Positions 56,995 through 64,000 of a stretch of 64,000 nt of DNA are shown here, piece by piece. The DNA comes from Acinetobacter sp. SAAs474 (lineage in GTDB: Bacteria; Pseudomonadota; Gammaproteobacteria; Pseudomonadales; Moraxellaceae): assembly GCF_032823475.1 (NCBI RefSeq), contig NZ_CP127915.1, forward strand, positions 868,001 through 932,000. Direction: 5' to 3'. Each line of letters opens with the position of its first letter. Position 1 is the stretch's first letter. Below the pieces are notes generated by a model, which saw only the letters and a program-made list of their open reading frames with translations, had not been told where the DNA came from and made no database searches. The position numbers and the translations under genes are program-made.

Positions 56995-57514
56995 ATATCA
57001 ATAAACTTATAGCAACATCATGCTGATGAGCTAAAAACAGAGCATGATCATGGTGTTGATGATGATTTGGCTAATGTAAAATAGCATCATCATGCTTAGT
57101 TACCATAAAATAACAATCATACAACATCTTTATTGTTAAAACTTGTTTATAATCTATTTATTAATGTTAAGTTATTCTTAATATTTCTTTTCACATTTTG
57201 TGCGTTAATCATCGCTGTGAAGCACTGCTGATCAGATCATTGATGTTTGCATTCATTTCTACGTTTAAGACATGATCTATCGTTGAATAAGAAAATAATC
57301 GACTGAAATTAATTTCTTGTTTTGCGATATTCGTAAATAGCACGCTGTCTTACAGAGATATGGTCCGAGATCTTTTACGGTGTTTTACAGCTTAAAGATC
57401 TCACTATGGCATATGTTCTATTTTTTATTATTGGTTAATTTGGCCAAGAATGTCACTCATTAATTTGATTCCAGTTGCTTCTAGCATTTTATATAAAAAC
57501 TGAATGGGGGAATT
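56995..57514. other. Intergenic region upstream of the BCCT gene
   Basis: About 520 bp without a credible frame. Several CATCATGCTGATGA-like runs near 57015-57090 give short local dyads; no operator can be defined. GGGGG just before the ATG serves as ribosome site. Confidence 0.45.
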
Positions 57515-59488
57515 ATGCCTTCCAATAAAAAAACGTGGTATTCCAATGTGAATCCAAATGTTTTTTTGAGTACTGTTGCTTTTATTGTTTTATTTTTAGT
57601 CGTGGTACTATTAGCACCCAATACATTTGAATTAATTACTCAGCAATTAAATGCATGGGTGATCGATTCTTTTAGTTGGTTCTATGTGCTGTCTGTGGCT
57701 ATTTTCTTAATTTTGCTCATTTATATCGCTTTATCCGATATGGGAAAAATTAAACTGGGCCCAGATCATAGTCAGCCTAACTATAGTAATGCCTCATGGT
57801 TTGCGATGCTATTTACCGCAGGTATGGGAATTGGCCTGATGTTCTTTGGTGTTGCTGAACCAATTATGCATTATATTGCACCACCCACCGGTGAAGCTGC
57901 CACTGTACATGCTGCTCAAGAAGCCATGCGTGTAACATTCTTTCATTGGGGCTTACATGCTTGGGGGATTTATGCACTTGTTGGACTTTCTTTGGCATAT
58001 TTTGCTTATCGACACCGTTTACCATTAAAAATCCGTTCTTCATTGTATCCACTGATTGGCGATAAAATTTATGGTCCTATTGGGGATGGTATTGATACCT
58101 TTGCTACGATCGGTACAATTTTTGGTATTGCAACAACTTTAGGCTTTGGTGTGACACAGATTAACTCTGGTTTGCACTATTTATTTGGTATTGAAAATTC
58201 ATCTACCGTACAGCTGATATTGATTGTATTGGTAACTGCGATGGCATCATTGTCAGTATTTCTAGGTTTGGATAAAGGTGTTAAACGCTTATCAGAAATT
58301 AATTTAATTTTGGCAGTGTTACTGCTATGTTTTGTCTTTTTTGCTAGTTCGACCATTTATTTATTACAAACAACGATCCAGAATGCTGGTCAGTATATAT
58401 CCAGTCTTTTTCATATGACTTTTAATTTATATGCTTATCAACCTAATGGTTGGATTGGTGGTTGGACCATTATGTATTGGGCTTGGTGGATTTCTTGGTC
58501 ACCATTTGTAGGTATGTTTATTGCACGAGTTTCTCAAGGTCGAACCATTCGTGAATTTATTGTGGGTGTATTATTGATCCCCACAGGATTTACGCTGATT
58601 TGGATGGGCTTTATGGGAAATGCCGCATTGCATAGCGTATTAAATGAAGCCAATAGTGCATTAGTTGCTGCCGTTCAACGTGATAGTTCAGTGGCTTTAT
58701 TTGAGTTTCTACATGCATTGCCTTTTTCAGGCATTATGAGTTTTGTTGCGACTATTTTGGTGATTTTATTCTTTGTTACTTCGGCAGATTCTGGGGCTTT
58801 GGTCATTGATTATTTGACTGCAAAATCTGAAGCCTCACCGACATGGCAAAAACTATTTTGGACCACATTAGTTGCTGCATTGGCGATTATTCTGCTGTTA
58901 GCTGGTGGTTTACAAGCATTACAGTCAGCAACCATCCTGAGTGCTTTACCTTTTACCGTGATTATGTTGCTGATGAGTTGGGGGCTATTAAAAGCATTAC
59001 GCTTAGATGTAATGAAGGTACACGCATTACAATTGGCGCGTATTACCCCAAGAGCAATTCAGAATCCAAGGAGTTGGCAACAACGTTTAGGACTGATTAT
59101 GCATTATCCACATACGCTTGATGAGACCAATACGTTTATTGATATTTATGTTAAACAGGCATTTGAAAAAATTAGTCAAGAGTTTTCAAAACGTCATTTA
59201 GATGTAGAAATTTTACGGGTTGAAAATGGTTTAAAACTTCGTGTTGATCATTTGGATGAAATTAATTTTGTTTATCAGGTGATTTCAACTGCAACCATTC
59301 CACCAAGTTTTATGCCTGATCAAGATGTTGAGCAACAGACTTATTATCAAGCAGAAGTATTTTTAAAGGAAGGTGGGCAGAATTATGATGTCATTGAATG
59401 GACTGTTGAAGATTTATTGCAGGATATTATTGACCAATATGAACGCCATTTACACTTTTTAAGCTTAGTCAGAACACCTGAGAATTAA
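57515..59488 (+). CDS. betT: BCCT family transporter, choline/betaine (BetT-like)
   Basis: 657-residue betaine/choline/carnitine transporter with 12 expected helices. The BCCT signature is strong: SNASWFAMLFTAGMGIGLMFFGVAEPIMHY near residues 91-120 and WTIMYWAWWISWSPFVGMFIARVSQGRTIREF near 315-346, whose tryptophans form the aromatic box for quaternary amines. A ~150-residue C-terminal cytoplasmic domain (from ~505) matches the long BetT type, where the tail modulates osmotic response. Choline as substrate is inferred from this length class. No betIBA genes are in the window, so uptake may feed genes elsewhere. Confidence 0.88.
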   Translation: MPSNKKTWYSNVNPNVFLSTVAFIVLFLVVVLLAPNTFELITQQLNAWVIDSFSWFYVLSVAIFLILLIYIALSDMGKIKLGPDHSQPNYSNASWFAMLFTAGMGIGLMFFGVAEPIMHYIAPPTGEAATVHAAQEAMRVTFFHWGLHAWGIYALVGLSLAYFAYRHRLPLKIRSSLYPLIGDKIYGPIGDGIDTFATIGTIFGIATTLGFGVTQINSGLHYLFGIENSSTVQLILIVLVTAMASLSVFLGLDKGVKRLSEINLILAVLLLCFVFFASSTIYLLQTTIQNAGQYISSLFHMTFNLYAYQPNGWIGGWTIMYWAWWISWSPFVGMFIARVSQGRTIREFIVGVLLIPTGFTLIWMGFMGNAALHSVLNEANSALVAAVQRDSSVALFEFLHALPFSGIMSFVATILVILFFVTSADSGALVIDYLTAKSEASPTWQKLFWTTLVAALAIILLLAGGLQALQSATILSALPFTVIMLLMSWGLLKALRLDVMKVHALQLARITPRAIQNPRSWQQRLGLIMHYPHTLDETNTFIDIYVKQAFEKISQEFSKRHLDVEILRVENGLKLRVDHLDEINFVYQVISTATIPPSFMPDQDVEQQTYYQAEVFLKEGGQNYDVIEWTVEDLLQDIIDQYERHLHFLSLVRTPEN

Positions 59489-59490
59489 AA

Positions 59491-59521
59491 TCAAGAAGGA
59501 CGCTAAAAGCGTCCTTCTTGA
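59491..59521. terminator. Perfect 13-bp hairpin between convergent betT and porin genes
   Basis: TCAAGAAGGACGC at 59491-59503 pairs with GCGTCCTTCTTGA at 59509-59521 around TAAAA. There is no U-tract but it lies 2 bp after the betT stop and 18 bp after the porin stop, so it likely ends both. Confidence 0.75.
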
Positions 59522-59539
59522 TGATCGTTATGACTAAAA

Positions 59540-60421
59540 TTAGAAACGATATTGTGCGTTTAAGCCAACAGATTGAATATCTGGATTACGACCTAATGCA
59601 TTTGTGCTGCTATATTGTGCTGCAACAGATAATGCTGGAGTGATGAAATAGTTTACATCAGCAGTCCACATTTGATCATAGCTTTTTGCACTACTATTTG
59701 AGTAAGAACCACCAATACTTAACGCAGGAGTGAGGTAAAGGTCAGATTTAAATGTATAGGCTGTATTTTCACCACGTACTAAACCTGCTTCAAAACCTAC
59801 AGCCATATTGGTGCCATCGATACCACCGACATATTTAGCACGTGCAGTCGCGACATCTTTTTTATTGCCAATAGTGGCACGGTCAAAAGCAGCCTTTACA
59901 GCACCATTTTGAAGAATATCAAATGTATCGTAAGTAGATCGTGCTTGGTCTGCAACACGGGTATAGCCAGCAGCAATTAAGAAGTTTGGTATTACAACAG
60001 TACCTACTTCAACAGAGTAGATATCACCATTGTTATCACGTACACCGTTTTTATTGTCACGGTTGGTATGATTGTATGCTGCACTTGCATATACAGGAAC
60101 AACTGGTGTTGCAAGATAAGCTTCACCTTTTACACCAAAAGATTGTGAAGTATATTGTGTATTACCGCCTACTTGTGAAAATTTACCGAAGTTATAAGCT
60201 ACAGCAACATTAGATGCTTGATTTAAAAAAGCAGCTTCAGCTAAAGGTCCTTTTTTACTGTCAACATTATTAAAGTAATAAGTTCCTTGAGCAGCACCAG
60301 TAAATTTATTATGAGCACCATCAATTTCTAAATGCTCTGATTGGCCTTGTACTTCAAATTGATAAGCTTGAGCACCGGTCATGGCTAATAGTAATGCTGT
60401 CGCTAAACCGAGTTTTTTCAT
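59540..60421 (-). CDS. Omp33-36-type porin
   Basis: 293-residue outer-membrane porin of the Acinetobacter Omp33-36 (Omp34) family. MKKLGLATALLLAMTGAQA is the signal peptide. The mature start YQFEVQGQSEHLEIDGAHNKF, the conserved GPLAEAAFLNQASNVAVAYNFGK block and the terminal LNAQYRF match that family. In A. baumannii the homologue is a water and solute channel linked to carbapenem susceptibility and host-cell toxicity; whether that applies here is unknown. The start is the ATG at 60421, not the in-frame upstream codon. It is the single best genus marker in the window. Confidence 0.93.
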   Translation of the reverse strand: MKKLGLATALLLAMTGAQAYQFEVQGQSEHLEIDGAHNKFTGAAQGTYYFNNVDSKKGPLAEAAFLNQASNVAVAYNFGKFSQVGGNTQYTSQSFGVKGEAYLATPVVPVYASAAYNHTNRDNKNGVRDNNGDIYSVEVGTVVIPNFLIAAGYTRVADQARSTYDTFDILQNGAVKAAFDRATIGNKKDVATARAKYVGGIDGTNMAVGFEAGLVRGENTAYTFKSDLYLTPALSIGGSYSNSSAKSYDQMWTADVNYFITPALSVAAQYSSTNALGRNPDIQSVGLNAQYRF

Positions 60422-61142
60422 AATAAATACCATTGTGTTAACGTATAAGATATCTTGGTTATGCTATTGTAACAAAATATAATACTAATGTCTTAAGTGG
60501 TTGATTTAAGAAGTTTTTCGGACTGAATATATCGATGTTGATGAAATTGGGCTATAAATAAAAAACGATAAATATCAATATCATATAATATTTTAATGAC
60601 AATATTGTGAAATTTTTCTTCATAGTGAATGGGCTGTCAAATACATATTTTATTCATTATTTTAAGCTTGTTTATAATTTAACTAATTGAAAAGAATAAC
60701 AAATATTTTTTAAAATCAAAATTGATTTAAATATAATCATTTTTTGTTTGTTTTTTGTATTAAAATTGATAGTTTGTATTCTAATGAGTCATTTATCCTT
60801 TAATTTTGTAATGAAACACTCAAAATAGTCAAAAATTTTACGGTTAACCTATCTTGAATACACATCGAATAATACTTAACAACATCGATAAAAATAGATG
60901 CCTAACATCACATTTTTAGTTATATATAAATTTATAATTCATTAAAAAACATCGATTGATTTTACAACATTATAAGCCAAGCATACTGACATTAATTACA
61001 TGCAATTGAGTACCGTAACTCACTCATCATCATATTATTTAATAGATACCGATGATGTTGAAATCACGATCTTATTTTCTTAACGCCTATTTATATTGAC
61101 AATCAAAACCTAAAAGTATGGGTTTATTTCGTGATTAAAAGC
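60422..61142. other. Very AT-rich intergenic region upstream of the porin
   Basis: About 720 bp with no usable frame. It must contain the porin promoter; a TTGACA at 61096-61101 on the + strand has no good -10. Nothing else was recognised. Confidence 0.5.
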
Positions 61143-61171
61143 TTTACATATTATGTTATTTATTACATAAT
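61143..61171 (+). promoter_or_regulatory. Strong sigma-70-type promoter of the sRNA candidate
   Basis: TTTACA at 61143-61148 and CATAAT at 61166-61171 are spaced exactly 17 nt. The predicted start is about 61177-61179, directly at the first hairpin. Confidence 0.65.
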
Positions 61172-61176
61172 TTATA

Positions 61177-61272
61177 AAACCAACTATTACAGTTGGTTTT
61201 AAGGTTTTTTTTAAAGATGTAATTTATTACATCTTTTATCAGCCCAACTTCCCCAAGGTTGGGCTTTTTTTT
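61177..61272 (+). ncRNA. Candidate three-hairpin sRNA
   Basis: The predicted transcript folds into three consecutive hairpins. I: AAAACCAACT (61176-61185) with AGTTGGTTTT (61191-61200), then a T8 run. II: AAAGATGTAA (61213-61222) with TTACATCTTT (61227-61236). III: AGCCCAAC (61241-61248) with GTTGGGCT (61258-61265), then a T9 run that ends it. No frame is present. A shorter form could stop after hairpin I. There is no gene on the + strand upstream, so these terminators do not belong to a coding transcript. Function unknown. Confidence 0.55.
61240..61272 (+). terminator. Rho-independent terminator of the sRNA candidate
   Basis: GC-rich 8-bp stem AGCCCAAC/GTTGGGCT followed by T9. Confidence 0.88.
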
Positions 61273-61286
61273 ATCTTATTTTTAAT

Positions 61287-61308
61287 GCACCTTTTTAGTG
61301 CTTTTTTT
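61287..61308 (+). terminator. Second, weaker terminator
   Basis: GCAC (61287-61290) pairs with GTGC (61298-61301), then T7. The stem is short; it may back up the preceding terminator. Confidence 0.4.
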
Positions 61309-61333
61309 ATTAAATTTATATTTTAAAAGATAA

Positions 61334-61369
61334 AAAAAATCCTGATTTCGTTAAAAATCAGGATTTTTT
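61334..61369. terminator. Bidirectional terminator at the end of the hairpin cluster
   Basis: AAAAAATCCTGATTT at 61334-61348 pairs perfectly with AAATCAGGATTTTTT at 61355-61369. A and T runs on both sides allow termination in both directions. Confidence 0.85.
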
Positions 61370-61839
61370 CGCCAAAACTTGTAGGTAATTGATAAAATCT
61401 GCTGAGAATTTTATTTTATTGCCCTAATAGGGGGCATTATGCACCTAAATGTGGCAGATGTAAATAGGGCAGTTTTATATTTTATTATATAATTTTATGC
61501 TGGCCTGATTTAAAATCTTGGTTTAGCTCAATCACAGCAAAGACGTTTTAATATGATGAAATAGTGACAATTTTAATAATGATTAGATAACTAAAGCGAT
61601 TTTTTATCATTAAAATAATGAGTTAAGTGAAATATTTAAGCGAATTTTTTTAATCGTATCTCGATTTATTCACAAAAATATAAATTAGTTAAAATCTTTT
61701 TAATGCCATCATAAATTGAATGACGGGATAGATATCAAGGGTACGATCGATGACTCTCATCTGGATCTAAAGTCATTATTTAAATTTTATATATTTGATA
61801 ATAAAAGAAAAAATACTAAAAAGTGCTAAGGGTGACTTG
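61370..61839. other. Intergenic region upstream of the diguanylate cyclase gene
   Basis: About 470 bp, AT-rich, no frame. A TTGCCCTA (61418-61425) and TAGGGCAG (61467-61474) pair can form a long-loop stem. The promoter is not clear. Confidence 0.4.
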
Positions 61840-61878
61840 ATGAAACAAGACGGTTTTTGGGGTATGGATTGTTTATGA
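61840..61878 (+). CDS. 12-codon leader peptide coupled to the GGDEF gene
   Basis: ATG at 61840 has the best ribosome site in the area (AAGGGTG ~6-12 nt upstream) and encodes MKQDGFWGMDCL. Its TGA overlaps the ATG of the GGDEF gene as ATGA. This suggests translational coupling or a leader peptide. It could also be the relic of a longer N-terminus put out of frame. Confidence 0.4.
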   Translation: MKQDGFWGMDCL

Positions 61879-63590
61879 AACATCATTTACCTTCCGAAGC
61901 GATTCAGCAACGGCTTTTGCTTGCAATGCTGATTTTGCTAGTCTCATTATTATTGATTGCTATACCTTTTGTGATCCATAGTTACCAAGTTTATCAACAA
62001 TCAAAAAAAGCACTATCTGAGATGTCCTTGTTGCATGATATGACCAGTCTTGCCAATAAAATTGCGAAAGAACGTGCACCGTCTAATCAAGTTATGTCTA
62101 GTAGCGTAGAACAATTGCCAAGACATTTAAATGCATTATATCGTTATAGAACTGAGGTCGATGTACAAATAAAGCAAACTATCGTCTGTCTAAAGCAACG
62201 CGGTTTTCCTAAGCTGGCAAATCAGTTACAACATCATTTACAACAAAGATTATCGATCGCTCGGCAGGCTGTTGATCATTATATTGAGTTACCCGCAGAA
62301 CAGCGTAATGCACAAAAATTGGATCAAGCCATTCAAAAAATGTTTCTAGCATCGGACTGTTTACGTCCAATTTTACAAACACTAATCACACAAGATACAC
62401 AACAAAAATCTGGTTTTTCACAGGATTATATCGTGATTGTTTTATTGTCCGATTTAAGGGATCAAGCCGGTAGAATGGCATCAAATATACTTGCTGCAGT
62501 GACTTTTCAAGAAAAAATACCCGAAATTAATATTGTACGAGCCTTACAAACACAATATCAGTCTTATTCGTTATGGGAGTTAATTCATCGCTTACAACCA
62601 GAACAATTACAAACAGCACAATATTTATTGTTATATCAAAAAGTAAAGGGGGAGTTGATTGATAATGCCATTCCAATCGTGTCACATTTGATTGCACAAA
62701 GTCATCAACATCAACCTTTTTCCTTGAGTGGGGTTGATTTAACCCAAGTGTTACTTGATAAATTTTCGACGGTTGTACAGTTACAAACATATTTAATTGA
62801 TCAGTCAATGCCCTTATTACAACAACAATATACGGCAGCATTACATCATTTTATTGCATCGGTCATTATTTCTATGATTGCATTTATGGCTGCTTTTATG
62901 ACGTTATTTTATAGCCATACACGAATTTTTAAACCTTTAATTGAAATACGGCAAATGTTATTAAGTTTGCTTACATCTGCGCATGTTGATACAGCATCAT
63001 CTCCAGCGAATATTTCATTATTTGAGACCATACAAAAAATACAGCATCATTTACAACAGCGTGATGCTTTACAAAGACAATTACAATATATCGCACATAC
63101 AGATGCACTCACCGGTATCGCCAATCGTTTAGCTTTGGCCGATTATATTGCTGTTTTAGAACATGATCCGATCCAATTATGTCATACAGGTTTATTGATC
63201 GTTGATATTGATGATTTAAAAACGATTAATGATTGTGCAGGCCATATGATTGGTGATCAAATGATTCAATATGTGGCGACTCAATTAAAAACCTATTTAA
63301 CTCAATCTGATAGAGTTATTCGTTATGGTGGTGATGAGTTTGTTGTGATTTTAACGACAACAACTTTAGCGGATATGACCTTAATGGCTGAAAAAATTCG
63401 ACAGGAAATAGCCCAGAAAAAACTGACCATTACTGCGACTCAACAGCTTATTACCCTATCCGTGAGTATTGGGATTGCACTAGGTGCAGCGACTTGGCAT
63501 GAGTTATTTAATCGCGCTGATCAGTCATTATTAAAGGCTAAAGCAACTGGGAAAAATAAAATTTTAGTATCACAGACGATTGTGCATTGA
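61875..63590 (+). CDS. Membrane-bound diguanylate cyclase (GGDEF)
   Basis: 571-residue protein. TM1 is at ~14-36 (LLLAMLILLVSLLLIAIPFVI) and TM2 at ~324-346 (FIASVIISMIAFMAAFMTLFY), enclosing a ~285-residue helical periplasmic sensor domain of no recognised family. A short HAMP-like linker (FKPLIEIRQMLLSLL) leads to the GGDEF domain, with HTDALTGIANRLAL near 408-421, DIDDLKTINDCAGHMIGDQ and the intact active site GGDEF at 485-489. The inhibitory I-site RxxD is replaced by TQSD, so product inhibition is probably absent. It makes c-di-GMP from GTP. The start codon overlaps the leader peptide stop. Confidence 0.9.
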   Translation: MKHHLPSEAIQQRLLLAMLILLVSLLLIAIPFVIHSYQVYQQSKKALSEMSLLHDMTSLANKIAKERAPSNQVMSSSVEQLPRHLNALYRYRTEVDVQIKQTIVCLKQRGFPKLANQLQHHLQQRLSIARQAVDHYIELPAEQRNAQKLDQAIQKMFLASDCLRPILQTLITQDTQQKSGFSQDYIVIVLLSDLRDQAGRMASNILAAVTFQEKIPEINIVRALQTQYQSYSLWELIHRLQPEQLQTAQYLLLYQKVKGELIDNAIPIVSHLIAQSHQHQPFSLSGVDLTQVLLDKFSTVVQLQTYLIDQSMPLLQQQYTAALHHFIASVIISMIAFMAAFMTLFYSHTRIFKPLIEIRQMLLSLLTSAHVDTASSPANISLFETIQKIQHHLQQRDALQRQLQYIAHTDALTGIANRLALADYIAVLEHDPIQLCHTGLLIVDIDDLKTINDCAGHMIGDQMIQYVATQLKTYLTQSDRVIRYGGDEFVVILTTTTLADMTLMAEKIRQEIAQKKLTITATQQLITLSVSIGIALGAATWHELFNRADQSLLKAKATGKNKILVSQTIVH

Positions 63591-63769
63591 TAACCCGCTA
63601 AAATGGTGTGATGAATATTGTATTGATCATCATCCAACAGTCTTGGTAATGGTAAAATGCAAGGATTGAGTGAAAATTGATGCATGATGTTGCGTTTATT
63701 TTAGTGTGATCTGTCAGCTGAATCAAAATGATCATGGATCAAGATTAAAGCATTTATAAGGGATGATAT

Positions 63770-63806
63770 GGCAATATTCACCACCGTGAAGGTGGTGAAT
63801 ATTGCC
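63770..63806. terminator. Perfect 16-bp hairpin between convergent GGDEF gene and uvrA
   Basis: GGCAATATTCACCACC at 63770-63785 pairs with GGTGGTGAATATTGCC at 63791-63806 around GTGAA. It ends 8 bp before the uvrA stop. There is no U-tract. Confidence 0.7.
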
Positions 63807-63814
63807 TTAAATGT

Positions 63815-64000
63815 TTAATGATTTAATAAAGGTTTTAAAAATCTCGCTGTATGTGACACAGTCGATTGAACAATCTCTTCAGGCGTTCCTTCAGCAATAA
63901 TTTGTCCGCCACCTGCACCACCTTCAGGACCAAGATCAATAATCCAGTCAGCTGTTTTAATGACATCTAGATTATGCTCAATCACCACAATAGTATTCCC
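63815..64000 (-). CDS. uvrA: UvrABC system protein A, C-terminal fragment (cut by window edge)
   Basis: The last 61 residues of the ATPase that detects DNA damage in nucleotide-excision repair. The frame is open to the window edge. It reads [20 protein letters not shown] followed by [20 protein letters not shown], which is the end of the second ABC ATPase (H-loop in VIEHN) and the UvrA tail. It ends in NH-stop at 63815. The remaining ~880 residues lie outside. Confidence 0.95.
   Translation of the reverse strand, partial: GNTIVVIEHNLDVIKTADWIIDLGPEGGAGGGQIIAEGTPEEIVQSTVSHTARFLKPLLNH

Noticed and set aside
59941..60213. Plus-strand frame inside the Omp33-36-type porin gene
   Set aside because: Gln/Leu/His-rich shadow of the porin; no ribosome site.

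Overview
The window is an AT-rich gammaproteobacterial chromosome segment that reads as Acinetobacter or a close Moraxellaceae relative. The main reasons are an Omp33-36-type porin (59540-60421), a second porin of the same style (36706-37482), the gene order gshB-murG-murC-ddl-ftsQ-ftsA-ftsZ-lpxC, and a CrbS/CrbR-Acs-ActP acetate cluster. No tRNA, rRNA, CRISPR array, intact insertion sequence or prophage was seen. Both window edges cut genes: parE lacks its 5' end and uvrA lacks its 5' part.

Layout. 1-9.8 kb: parE, then mostly envelope and small housekeeping genes (secreted TPR-like protein, GNAT acetyltransferase, Tsx-like channel, hibernation factor, ankyrin protein, MetA-type outer-membrane protein, DUF2147, ArsC/Spx-like protein, xth, pyrE). 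9.8-11.45 kb: a decayed gene-poor stretch flanked by a ~206-bp direct repeat. 11.45-22.9 kb: DUF1090 protein, gshB, the peptidoglycan/division cluster, lpxC, a DUF721 (DciA-like) gene and an M23 peptidase. 23-28.7 kb: aceE-aceF, then a manganese-type riboswitch in front of a GDT1-family exporter. 29-31 kb: YkgJ-type cysteine-cluster protein, an octanucleotide tandem repeat and an omptin surface protease. 31.3-43.7 kb: guaB, glmM-pdxH-recJ, porin, prfB with its programmed frameshift, an ArsR regulator with an ene-reductase, waaA-rsmE and mscS. 44-57 kb: acetate metabolism and its control (acs, crbR, crbS, DUF485-actP) interleaved with ribE and a dimethyl-sulfone pair (msuE-sfnG). 57.5-64 kb: BCCT transporter, Omp33-36-type porin, a long intergenic region full of terminator hairpins, a membrane diguanylate cyclase and the uvrA tail.

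The most interesting non-protein signal is on the minus strand at about 8021-8172, between xth and the ArsC/Spx-like gene. It is a transcript-like segment of about 150 nt carrying ten GGA triplets. Two sit in UCAGGAUGA hairpin loops, one of them inside the loop of a Rho-independent terminator. This is the architecture of a CsrA/RsmA-sequestering RNA (CsrB/RsmY/RsmZ class). Other regulatory signals are a promoter-to-terminator three-hairpin sRNA candidate at 61177-61272, a short orphan promoter-terminator unit at 2652-2705, nested concentric palindromes before the ArsR/ene-reductase pair, and nine perfect copies of an 8-bp repeat upstream of the omptin gene.

All functional calls are by reading motifs and family resemblance from the sequence; no database search was run.
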